Notes under the pieces: generated by a model
Told to the model about the DNA's origin: nothing
The model's input: the letters and a program-made list of their open reading frames with translations, nothing else
Databases searched by the model: none
Translations under genes and position numbers: made by a program
Assembly: GCA_963735005.1 (NCBI GenBank)
Contig: CAVTJA010000011.1
Span: 1-12,305, forward strand
DNA: 12,305 nt
From: WTKG01 sp963735005
GTDB taxonomy: Bacteria > Actinomycetota > Actinomycetes > Actinomycetales > Demequinaceae
Direction: 5' to 3'
Part shown: positions 7,086 to 12,286 of the stretch, piece by piece
Position numbering within the stretch: position 1 is the first letter of the stretch
How the letters are laid out: every line of letters begins with the position of its first letter

Positions 7086-7705
7086 TCGGACTCCAATCGC
7101 AGGATGCCCCGGGCGTACGCGGTGACGACGTCGATCGTCCAGCGCTGGATACCTTCGGGGCTGAGGGGGTCAACGCCGAGTACCTCGGCGAGGTGTTCGT
7201 GAAGCAGGACCATGGCGAGGTCGTTGATCATCAGGAAGGCGGCGCGCACGTCGGGGTCGGCGCTTTCGCGCATGATTCCGGCGGCGACCATTTGGGCCGA
7301 CATTTGCTTGCTCATCTCGAACCATTGCCTGAACAGCTTGTGGCCGACGGGGTCTCCGTTGAGGATGAGCCGGCGGACGTACGACGGCACGGGCGAGTCC
7401 GGCGGAAGGTGCATCAGCAGCAGTTCGGCGAAGCTGCTCGCCGCCTGGCCGGCGCCCTCCTGCATACCGGGGACCTCGCCAAACGTTGCGTCGAGCATGC
7501 CGTCGAAGATGCCTGCCACGTAGGCGTCGACCTCTTCCCGCAGGCCTTGCTTCGAGCCGAAGTGGTGGAGCACGAGCGCAGGCGAGATGCCGGCGCACGC
7601 CGCGATGTCGCGGACCGTCACGACGTCGGGCCCGCGCTCGGCGAAGAGCGTGAGCGCGCAGTCGCGAATCTTCGCTCGCGCTGTCTGATCTTGAGGGCTG
7701 ACCAT
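7082..7705 (-). CDS. TetR/AcrR-family regulator of the ABC exporter operon
   Basis: A 207-residue one-component repressor-type protein. The N-terminal HTH covers about residues 12-58, with TVRDIAACAGISPALVLHHF as the core and GSKQGLREEVDAYV as the start of the linking helix; Leu replaces the Tyr more usual in the recognition helix. The remaining helical domain (about 65-207) should bind a ligand and dimerise but has no recognisable specific motif. It is the first gene of the operon and overlaps the ATPase gene in ATGA, so it probably controls its own transcription and that of the exporter through the palindrome just upstream. There is no Shine-Dalgarno sequence before the ATG at 7705, and the -10 box ends six bases before it, so translation is probably leaderless. 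The inducing ligand is unknown but may be the exporter's substrate or a signal of membrane stress. Confidence 0.92.
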   Translation of the reverse strand: MVSPQDQTARAKIRDCALTLFAERGPDVVTVRDIAACAGISPALVLHHFGSKQGLREEVDAYVAGIFDGMLDATFGEVPGMQEGAGQAASSFAELLLMHLPPDSPVPSYVRRLILNGDPVGHKLFRQWFEMSKQMSAQMVAAGIMRESADPDVRAAFLMINDLAMVLLHEHLAEVLGVDPLSPEGIQRWTIDVVTAYARGILRLESE

Positions 7706-7707
7706 GC

Positions 7708-7723
7708 GTTCAGGTTACTGAAC
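7708..7723. promoter_or_regulatory. Operator palindrome for the TetR regulator of the exporter operon
   Basis: GTTCAG-GTTA-CTGAAC is a perfect 6-4-6 inverted repeat two bases upstream of the regulator's ATG. It covers the predicted -10 box and transcription start. Size, symmetry and placement are as expected for an autoregulatory TetR operator. Confidence 0.7.
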
Positions 7724-7740
7724 AAGCGACCAGTCTGCAA
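7712..7740 (-). promoter_or_regulatory. Probable leaderless promoter of the TetR-ABC operon
   Basis: On the minus strand TTGCAG (7740-7735) is followed after 17 bases by TAACCT (7717-7712). The -10 box ends six bases before the ATG at 7705, so the transcript should begin at or next to the A of the start codon. No ribosome binding site is present, which agrees with a leaderless mRNA. Confidence 0.6.
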
Positions 7741-7858
7741 ATCGAGGCCGTTTCGGGCACGATTGCGGCCCCGGGCTCGTTTGTCTCGTGTCCTGGTTGC
7801 GCGCATACCCCCCGCGCCGTGACACACTTGACACCCTCACTGACGTTTAGGAAATCAC

Positions 7859-8797
7859 GTGCTGAAGACTCGCCTCGCCGCCATCGCGGCCGCCGCTGTA
7901 CTTGCCCTTGCCGCCTGCTCCTCGGACCCTGCGCCCGTCGTCCCCGACGTGTCCCCCACTGCGGGTCTCGACGCGGCCGCGCTCGACGGCGTCACCTGGG
8001 GCACGGACGCCGACGGTCGCCCGACCCTGACGTGGGACGGATCGATCGCGGTGACGAGTGACGGCGCGCGGCTCGTGAAGGACGGCGACGGCGCGGCACT
8101 CGAGGAAGGCCAGAAGGTCGCGCTCGACTACGTCATCTACAGCGGCAGCGACGCTATGCGCCTTGGCTCGACGTACGAGCTCGGCACGCCCGAGACGGTT
8201 GACTTCGTCAAGGAGCAGGCGACGCCGACGCTGTTCTCGATTCTCCAGGGCACGCACGTAGGCGCGCAGGTGATCTTCGCGACGCTCGACTTCAGCTCGG
8301 ACCCAGACGAGAACGGCGTCTACCCCACTATTCTGCTTGCTACGACGGTCTCCGACGCCTACACCGTCGCGGACCGCGCCCAGGGCACGCCGGTTCCGCC
8401 CGTCGAGGGCCTGCCGAAGGTGACGCTCGACGACACCGGCAAGCCGACCATCGACCTCACCGGGGTGGAGAAGCCGACGGAACTCGTGTCTCAGCTGCTC
8501 ATCAAGGGCGACGGCAAGCCGGTCGCGGACGGCCAGACACTGACGGTGAACTACACGGGCGTCCTGTGGGACGGCACCCAGTTCGACTCGTCGTGGGATC
8601 GTGGCAAGCCGGCCAGCTTCTCGTTCGGTCCGGGCAAGCTGATCGACGGCTGGACCCAGGGCCTCGCAGGCGTGCCGGTCGGCAGCCAGGTGCTCTTGGT
8701 GGTCCCGCCGGAGTTCGGCTATGGCGACCAGGACAAGGACGGCATCCCCCCGGGATCCACGCTCGTGTTCGTGGTGGACATCCTCGCGGCTTCTTAG
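7859..8797 (+). CDS. FKBP-type peptidyl-prolyl cis-trans isomerase lipoprotein
   Basis: A 312-residue secreted lipoprotein. The signal peptide has Lys3/Arg5, a hydrophobic core and lipobox LAAC with Cys20 as the predicted lipidated residue. The C-terminal domain (about 205-312) is a convincing FKBP fold: VNYTGVLWDGTQFDSSW, a short F-x-F-G segment, LIDGWTQGLAGVPVGSQ, PPEFGYG and STLVFVVDIL carry the usual active-site aromatics. A first copy (about 60-170) keeps matching elements (LDYVIYSGSDAM, LFSILQGTHVGAQVIF, YPTILLATTVSDAY) but lacks the FDSS and GYG signatures, so it is likely non-catalytic. Two-domain proteins like this are known in Actinobacteria and probably help fold exported proteins at the outer face of the membrane. 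The start is GTG with AGGA six bases upstream. It is transcribed alone, divergent from the TetR operon. Confidence 0.93.
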   Translation: MLKTRLAAIAAAAVLALAACSSDPAPVVPDVSPTAGLDAAALDGVTWGTDADGRPTLTWDGSIAVTSDGARLVKDGDGAALEEGQKVALDYVIYSGSDAMRLGSTYELGTPETVDFVKEQATPTLFSILQGTHVGAQVIFATLDFSSDPDENGVYPTILLATTVSDAYTVADRAQGTPVPPVEGLPKVTLDDTGKPTIDLTGVEKPTELVSQLLIKGDGKPVADGQTLTVNYTGVLWDGTQFDSSWDRGKPASFSFGPGKLIDGWTQGLAGVPVGSQVLLVVPPEFGYGDQDKDGIPPGSTLVFVVDILAAS

Positions 8798-8806
8798 CCG
8801 CGGGGG
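8781..8806 (+). terminator. Candidate hairpin terminator at the FKBP stop codon
   Basis: A perfect CGCGGC/GCCGCG stem with a six-base loop that holds part of the TAG stop extends outward by two further Watson-Crick and two G-U pairs, giving a stem of about ten pairs as RNA on the plus strand. It fills the 12-base gap to the convergent DoxX-like gene. There is no T-tract, so strength is uncertain. Confidence 0.42.
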
Positions 8807-8809
8807 CGC

Positions 8810-9175
8810 CTACGCGAAGGCGAGAAACCCGAGCGTGGCGACGGCGACCGCGAGCACGGCGAGCACCACGTTCGGCGTGATCTGTTCGTGGCGTCGAGCA
8901 TGCGCGCGCGCAGCGAGCGTCTGAAGGACCACTACTCCGAGAGCGGCGACAGGCGCGACGATGGGCGCGATCCCCGTGAGCGGAGGCACGAACAGTCCGA
9001 TGGCGGCGGCGGCCTCAGCCGCGGCGATGCCATAAATCGCGCGCTGGGAGAAGTCCTCCGTCCACTTCTGCCCGGACTCGAAGAGCCTGGCCTTCGGGCG
9101 GGCGAATTTCAAAATGGCGGGCCCGAGGGTACCCACGGCGAGGAAGCCGGCCGCGATGTAGTAGGCGGTAGTCAT
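8810..9175 (-). CDS. DoxX-like four-helix membrane protein
   Basis: A 121-residue integral membrane protein with four hydrophobic segments at about 3-20, 45-63, 68-88 and 102-120. The first loop (ILKFARPKARLFESGQKWTEDF) and the Gly/Ala-rich second helix (YGIAAAEAAAAIGLF) fit short DoxX-like proteins of Actinobacteria. Activity is not established for most members; some are linked to quinone or thiol redox chemistry at the membrane. The start at 9175 gives the expected length, though the upstream GGGG is only one base away, so initiation signals are weak. It is divergent from the ArsR-type regulator, whose operator lies about 70 bases upstream, so shared control is possible, and convergent with the FKBP gene. 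Confidence 0.82.
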   Translation of the reverse strand: MTTAYYIAAGFLAVGTLGPAILKFARPKARLFESGQKWTEDFSQRAIYGIAAAEAAAAIGLFVPPLTGIAPIVAPVAALGVVVLQTLAARAHARRHEQITPNVVLAVLAVAVATLGFLAFA

Positions 9176-9218
9176 GCCCCGGCAACGCTGCGGCCGCGCC
9201 AGTACTTCCCGCGCGTTG

Positions 9219-9247
9219 TTGACGCGGGCGCGCGCCGCGGCTAACGT
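9219..9247 (+). promoter_or_regulatory. Probable leaderless promoter of the ArsR-SRPBCC operon
   Basis: TTGACG (9219-9224) and TAACGT (9242-9247) are separated by exactly 17 bases. The -10 box ends eight bases before the ATG at 9256, leaving no room for a ribosome binding site, and none is seen. The mRNA is expected to start at or within two bases of the start codon. Confidence 0.62.
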
Positions 9248-9264
9248 ACAACCAAATGGTTGTA
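9247..9264. promoter_or_regulatory. Operator palindrome spanning the ArsR start codon
   Basis: TACAACCA-AA-TGGTTGTA is a perfect 8-2-8 inverted repeat. Its left end overlaps the -10 box and its centre contains the ATG at 9256. The site thus encodes the first residues (MVV) and can act as the operator for the winged-helix protein starting there. The AACCAAATGGTT core resembles sites I associate with ArsR-type regulators paired with SRPBCC genes, from memory only. Confidence 0.75.
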
Positions 9265-9594
9265 GATACAAAACTCAGCGACTCCGAGGTCGACCGCATC
9301 TTCCGCGCCCTCGCCGACTCGACGCGCCGCGACATCGTCGCTCGGGTGTTGGTGGGGGAGGAATCCGTCAGTGCGCTCGCAGCCACGTACGACATGTCGT
9401 TCGCCGCCGTCCAAAAGCACGTGAGCGTGCTCGAAGACGCCGGGCTCGTCCACAAGCGTCAGAGCGGAAGGGAGCGCCTCGTGTCCGGAAACCTGCGCGC
9501 GATTCGCCGCGCCCAACAGCTACTCGACCACTTCGAACAACTCTGGCGTAGCCGCCTCGAGCGGCTCGACGCCATCCTCGCAGCAGACGATTGA
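9256..9594 (+). CDS. ArsR-family winged-helix regulator, non-metal type
   Basis: A 112-residue DNA-binding protein. The fold begins IFRALADSTRRDIVARVL (about 15-32), continues with the helix-turn-helix SVSALAATYDMSFAAVQKHVSVLEDAGL (37-64), a wing HKRQSGRERLV (66-76) and a long dimerisation helix RAIRRAQQLLDHFEQLW. The Cys-containing metal sites of ArsR/SmtB sensors are absent, so this is the metal-independent branch that typically sits before SRPBCC-domain genes. It lies 14 bases upstream of the SRPBCC gene in one operon. Autorepression through the palindrome at its own start codon is the likely mode of control; what relieves it is unknown. Confidence 0.93.
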   Translation: MVVDTKLSDSEVDRIFRALADSTRRDIVARVLVGEESVSALAATYDMSFAAVQKHVSVLEDAGLVHKRQSGRERLVSGNLRAIRRAQQLLDHFEQLWRSRLERLDAILAADD

Positions 9595-9608
9595 ACAAGG
9601 AGACCGCC

Positions 9609-10583
9609 ATGCCCATCACCGCAGTTTCGAAAGACGCCGAGGCGTTGACGCTCACCGCGGTCGCCGAGTACCCCGTGCCGGTGCAGCGGCTGTGGGACGC
9701 GTATGCCGACCCGCGCCAGCTTGAGTTGTTTTGGGGGCCGCCCACGTGGCCCGCACGCTTCACGCGACACGAGGTAAAGGAAGGCGGACGGTCCGAATAC
9801 ACGATGACCGGCCCGAACGGCGAGCGCGCGTCCGGCTACTGGGAATTCCTGGCCATCGACGAGCCGCGGCGCATGGAACTGCGTGACGGCTTCGCGGGCG
9901 ATGACGGCTCCAACAACGACGACATGCCCGCGATGCGGATGGAATTCATCTTCGAGGAGACCCCGACCGGGTCGCGCTTCACGAGCATCACCCACTTCCC
10001 GAGCATCGACGCGATGGAGCAGCTCGCCGCGATGGGGATGGAAGAGGGCATGCGGACCGCCATGGGGCAGATCGACGCCGTGCTTGCCGGCCTGCGCGAG
10101 ATGTCACGCGGCAAGGGCGTGCTCGTCGAGGAGATCTCGGACACGATGGTGCGCATCCGCCGCTGGTTCGACGCGCCTCGCGAAACACTGTGGCGCGCCC
10201 ACACCGTTCCCGAACTGATCACGCAATGGCTGCTGGGGCCCGACGGGTGGACGATGCCGGTGTGCGAGCTGGAGTTGGAGGCCGGGCGACCCTACAGGTT
10301 CGCTTGGGACGACGGCGCCGGGACCGGGTTTGGATTCGAGGGCGAGACGCTCCACGTCGAGGCGCCGATGCGGTGGGTGACGACCGAGCAGATGTCCGGT
10401 ACGGACTTCCCCGCGACCACGAACGACCTCACACTCACCGAGGCCGACGGCGGGACGCTGCTCACGATTGTCATCACCTACGCGAGCAAGGAACAGCGGG
10501 ACCAGGTGCTCGCGACCGGGATGACAGACGGCATGGAGACCAGCTACGCGCGGCTGGAGCGAGGGGTGCTCGCGGACGCGTAG
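9609..10583 (+). CDS. Tandem SRPBCC (AHSA1-like) domain protein
   Basis: A 324-residue cytosolic protein made of two SRPBCC/START-like domains joined head to tail. Domain one (about 12-165) has EYPVPVQRLWDAYADPRQLELFWGP, GGRSEYTMTGPNGE and WEFLAIDEPRRM. Domain two (about 178-322) has RWFDAPRETLWRAHTVPELITQWLLGPDGW, GRPYRFAWDD and GETLHVEAPMRWV. Both end in an equivalent helix (MGMEEGMRTAMGQIDAVLAG and TGMTDGMETSYARLERGVLA), so an internal duplication is clear. These folds form hydrophobic pockets; AHSA1 relatives include Hsp90 co-chaperone domains, but bacterial members are mostly unassigned. ATG 9609 is chosen because AAGGAG lies six bases before it; an in-frame TTG at 9591 overlapping the ArsR stop is less likely. 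Cotranscribed with the ArsR-type gene. Confidence 0.92.
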   Translation: MPITAVSKDAEALTLTAVAEYPVPVQRLWDAYADPRQLELFWGPPTWPARFTRHEVKEGGRSEYTMTGPNGERASGYWEFLAIDEPRRMELRDGFAGDDGSNNDDMPAMRMEFIFEETPTGSRFTSITHFPSIDAMEQLAAMGMEEGMRTAMGQIDAVLAGLREMSRGKGVLVEEISDTMVRIRRWFDAPRETLWRAHTVPELITQWLLGPDGWTMPVCELELEAGRPYRFAWDDGAGTGFGFEGETLHVEAPMRWVTTEQMSGTDFPATTNDLTLTEADGGTLLTIVITYASKEQRDQVLATGMTDGMETSYARLERGVLADA

Positions 10584-10602
10584 CCGGCCTCCGTTGCGGC
10601 TA
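10581..10602. terminator. Symmetric hairpin between convergent SRPBCC and SDR genes
   Basis: TAGCCG and CGGCTA form a perfect six-base stem around a ten-base loop. The left arm begins with the SRPBCC stop codon and the right arm ends with the complement of the SDR stop codon, so the hairpin fills the whole intergenic gap. It could serve both strands as a bidirectional terminator; there is no T-tract. Confidence 0.35.
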
Positions 10603-11526
10603 AGCGACCCGCAGGGCGCCAGCCATGCCGGCGATGACGTCGTCCCAGCTACTCGCGCCGAACCCAAACGTGGCCTCAAACTGCGCCGAGTCCGCGATGA
10701 ACGGCTTGTCCCACTCGTACATCATCTCGATGCTGGCGCCAAGCGCGGGCATGAAGAGCCCGAGCATGCGCATCGGCAGCCCGCTGAGCGCGCTGAAGCG
10801 CGGGTCGCCCTCGTGGCCCGCCGCTACCCACAGGCGGGTGAGCAAATCGCGCTGGGTGATCGGCTCCATGGTCGGCGCGACCCAGGCGCGGCCCCAACCC
10901 TTGTCGCTGGTGCCTATTGCGGCCATCGCGCGGGCCACGTCGTCGGCGTAGCTGAACGAGTGAGGCTGGTCTGCGCTGCCCAGGATCTGGGCGGGCTTGC
11001 CTCCGCGGAGCCGCGCGATGATGAGGTCGCGGAAGACCTCGTAGTCGGCGCCGACGTAGTTCGACGGCCGGCTGAGTGCGACGCGCACGCGCCCGGCCGC
11101 GTGGCGGGCGAGCGCGTCGTCTGACATGGCCTTGCGGATCTCACCCTTCGTTGACGCGGGGATCTCGGGGGTGGCCTCCGTGATGGTGGTTCCGGGATCG
11201 CCGTAGCAGTACAGGTTGTCGGCAAGGACGACGCTCGCTCCCGCGGCCTCGGCGGCGTTGAGGACGGCGTCTTGGAGTGCCGGGAACTCGCCGGCCCACC
11301 GGTGGTAAGCGGGCTGGGTGACTTGGTAGACAACGTCAGCCCCAGCGAGCGCCGACGCGGCGAAGACAGGGTTGGTGATGTCGCCCGACGTCAGCGAGAC
11401 GGCTGGGTCGAGGGCGCCTCGGGCGCCGGAGCGATTGACGGCGCGAACGGTGTGGCCGTCTGTGGCGAGGTAGTTGGCGAGCGTGGATCCGATGGTGCCG
11501 GTTCCAAGGACGACGTGGGTGGACAT
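10600..11526 (-). CDS. Atypical SDR / NAD(P)-binding epimerase-like oxidoreductase
   Basis: A 308-residue Rossmann-fold protein. The N-terminus VVLGTGTIGSTLANYL (about 5-20) has the dinucleotide-binding GxGxxG motif, and RAVNRSG (28-34), with Arg after the second strand, suggests NADP. SGDITNP (47-53) and ADVVYQVTQPAY (63-74) are the usual third and fourth strands of extended/atypical SDRs. The catalytic YxxxK is not in canonical form; the region has ADNLYCYGDPG. The C-terminal half (SFSYADDVARAM, AWVAPTMEPITQRDLLTRL) fits the NmrA/epimerase-like class. The substrate is unknown. The ATG at 11526 has AAGGA six to seven bases upstream. The gene lies downstream of the TetR gene on the same strand and carries an identical operator in its own promoter, so it is very probably that regulator's target. 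Confidence 0.88.
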   Translation of the reverse strand: MSTHVVLGTGTIGSTLANYLATDGHTVRAVNRSGARGALDPAVSLTSGDITNPVFAASALAGADVVYQVTQPAYHRWAGEFPALQDAVLNAAEAAGASVVLADNLYCYGDPGTTITEATPEIPASTKGEIRKAMSDDALARHAAGRVRVALSRPSNYVGADYEVFRDLIIARLRGGKPAQILGSADQPHSFSYADDVARAMAAIGTSDKGWGRAWVAPTMEPITQRDLLTRLWVAAGHEGDPRFSALSGLPMRMLGLFMPALGASIEMMYEWDKPFIADSAQFEATFGFGASSWDDVIAGMAGALRVA

Positions 11527-11544
11527 GGTGGTTCCTTTCGTGGG

Positions 11545-11559
11545 TGGCGCGCGGCGCCA
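11545..11559. repeat. GC-rich inverted repeat in the SDR promoter, partly shared with the tetR promoter
   Basis: TGGCGC-GCG-GCGCCA is a perfect 6-3-6 inverted repeat beside the TetR operator. It lies at about the predicted SDR transcription start. Its last 14 bases recur exactly at 12234-12247 beside the other copy of the operator. Confidence 0.45.
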
Positions 11560-11588
11560 AAGTTAACAGTGTTAAGTATTGGGTACAA
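11560..11588 (-). promoter_or_regulatory. Candidate promoter of the SDR gene
   Basis: On the minus strand TTGTAC (11588-11583) and TAACTT (11565-11560) are 17 bases apart. The TetR-type palindrome fills most of the spacer and the start of the -10 box, so a bound regulator would block RNA polymerase. Transcription should begin near 11553, leaving a leader of about 27 bases with AAGGA. Confidence 0.5.
11561..11577. promoter_or_regulatory. TetR operator, copy 1 (SDR promoter)
   Basis: AGTTAACAGTGTTAAGT contains the perfect palindrome TTAACA-G-TGTTAA at 11563-11575. The same 17 bases occur in the same orientation at 12199-12215 before the TetR gene. Duplication at both promoters of the pair makes operator function likely. 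Confidence 0.85.
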
Positions 11589-11599
11589 AAAATTGTGGC

Positions 11600-12187
11600 C
11601 TACTGGAGCGACGCAATCACCGCCTCGACGAGGGCGGCCGCGCGGGTGCGCACGGAGGCGTGATCGAGGCCGGCGATGTCCCCTGGCATGGCAAGCGCGG
11701 GTGCGACGGCGCCGTGCAGGACGGCCCAAAGCCGATGCGCGGCCTCGCGTGCATCGCCAGGCGCAAGCTGGCCCGCCTGTTGTGCGGCGGAGATCACCTG
11801 CACCATGGCGGTGAAACTGTCGGGGTCGCGGTCTGGGTTGGGGCCGAGGGCCCACGCGCGGGGGCGCACCATCATGACGTCGTAGTGCATGGGGTGGCTG
11901 AGCGCGAAGTCGACGTACGCCCGGCTGCCGGCGCGGAGCGCGTCGAGCGGCGTGGGCTCGGAGGCTGCTTGGCCTAGCTGCGCGCCGAACTCCTCGAAGC
12001 CAGCCGCGCAGACGGCGGCCATCAGCTCGTTCTTGTCCTGGAAGTGGTGGTAGATCGCCGTTGCCGATACCCCGATCTTGCCTGCGATCTGGCGCATGGA
12101 GACTCCGTCGATGCCGGCCTCGAGGAACACCTCGGTGGCGGCTTCGACGATCGCGCCGCGCGCGTCGCGGCTCTGTCTTGGGGTCAT
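11600..12187 (-). CDS. TetR/AcrR-family regulator with WHG-type C-terminal domain
   Basis: A 195-residue one-component regulator. The HTH spans about residues 8-56 (AATEVFLEAGIDGVSMRQIA, then GKIGVSATAIYHHFQDKNEL, with the typical TxIYHHF recognition helix). The ligand/dimer domain has AYVDFALSHPMHYDVMM (90-106) and RLWAVLHGAVAPAL (152-165), in which W154, H158 and G159 match the signature of the TetR_C WHG domain. The ATG at 12187 is preceded six bases upstream by a possible -10 box; AAGGTGG at a short distance might also act as a ribosome binding site. Identical operators in its own promoter and in that of the downstream SDR gene (73-base gap, same strand) predict autorepression and repression of the oxidoreductase. 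Confidence 0.94.
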   Translation of the reverse strand: MTPRQSRDARGAIVEAATEVFLEAGIDGVSMRQIAGKIGVSATAIYHHFQDKNELMAAVCAAGFEEFGAQLGQAASEPTPLDALRAGSRAYVDFALSHPMHYDVMMVRPRAWALGPNPDRDPDSFTAMVQVISAAQQAGQLAPGDAREAAHRLWAVLHGAVAPALAMPGDIAGLDHASVRTRAAALVEAVIASLQ

Positions 12188-12193
12188 GACACC

Positions 12194-12223
12194 ACCTTAG
12201 TTAACAGTGTTAAGTTTCGTCAA
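12194..12223 (-). promoter_or_regulatory. Candidate promoter of the WHG-type TetR gene
   Basis: On the minus strand TTGACG (12223-12218) is followed after 18 bases by TAAGGT (12199-12194), which ends six bases before the ATG. The operator occupies nearly the whole spacer. A leaderless start is possible, but AAGGTGG could alternatively serve as a Shine-Dalgarno sequence. Confidence 0.5.
12199..12215. promoter_or_regulatory. TetR operator, copy 2 (tetR promoter)
   Basis: An exact second copy of AGTTAACAGTGTTAAGT, with the palindrome TTAACA-G-TGTTAA at 12201-12213, lies between the -35 and -10 boxes of the regulator's own promoter. Confidence 0.85.
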
Positions 12224-12233
12224 GTGGTGGCGC

Positions 12234-12247
12234 GGCGCGCGGCGCCA
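12234..12247. repeat. Second copy of the GC-rich element
   Basis: GGCGCGCGGCGCCA repeats 14 bases of the inverted repeat at 11545-11559. Here the stem is one base pair shorter (5-3-5). It lies just upstream of the tetR -35 box, in the gap to the plus-strand gene at the right edge. Confidence 0.35.
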
Positions 12248-12274
12248 GCGGCCGGGGATCGAGTCGATCGCGGA

Positions 12275-12280
12275 TAGGGT
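12275..12280 (+). promoter_or_regulatory. Possible -10 box of a leaderless gene at the right edge
   Basis: TAGGGT fits the TAnnnT pattern and ends six bases before the GTG at 12287, the same spacing as at other starts in this window. No convincing -35 box is visible at 16 to 18 bases upstream. Confidence 0.4.
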
Positions 12281-12286
12281 AACAGC

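Noticed and set aside
4792..7125. Very long plus-strand open frame of about 777 codons
   Set aside because: It is antisense to the permease and ATPase genes, is rich in Arg/Ala/His as expected from high-GC shadow frames, and shows no recognisable domain. The opposite strand has clear ABC transporter motifs.
7828..7833. Perfect TTGACA upstream of the FKBP gene as a promoter -35 box
   Set aside because: No acceptable -10 box lies 16 to 18 bases downstream; TAGGAA is only 14 bases away and overlaps the ribosome binding site. The gene's promoter stays unassigned.
9227..9236. GGCGCGCGCC palindrome between the -35 and -10 boxes of the ArsR promoter
   Set aside because: A ten-base GC-only palindrome is expected by composition in DNA this GC-rich, and it is not repeated elsewhere in this promoter.
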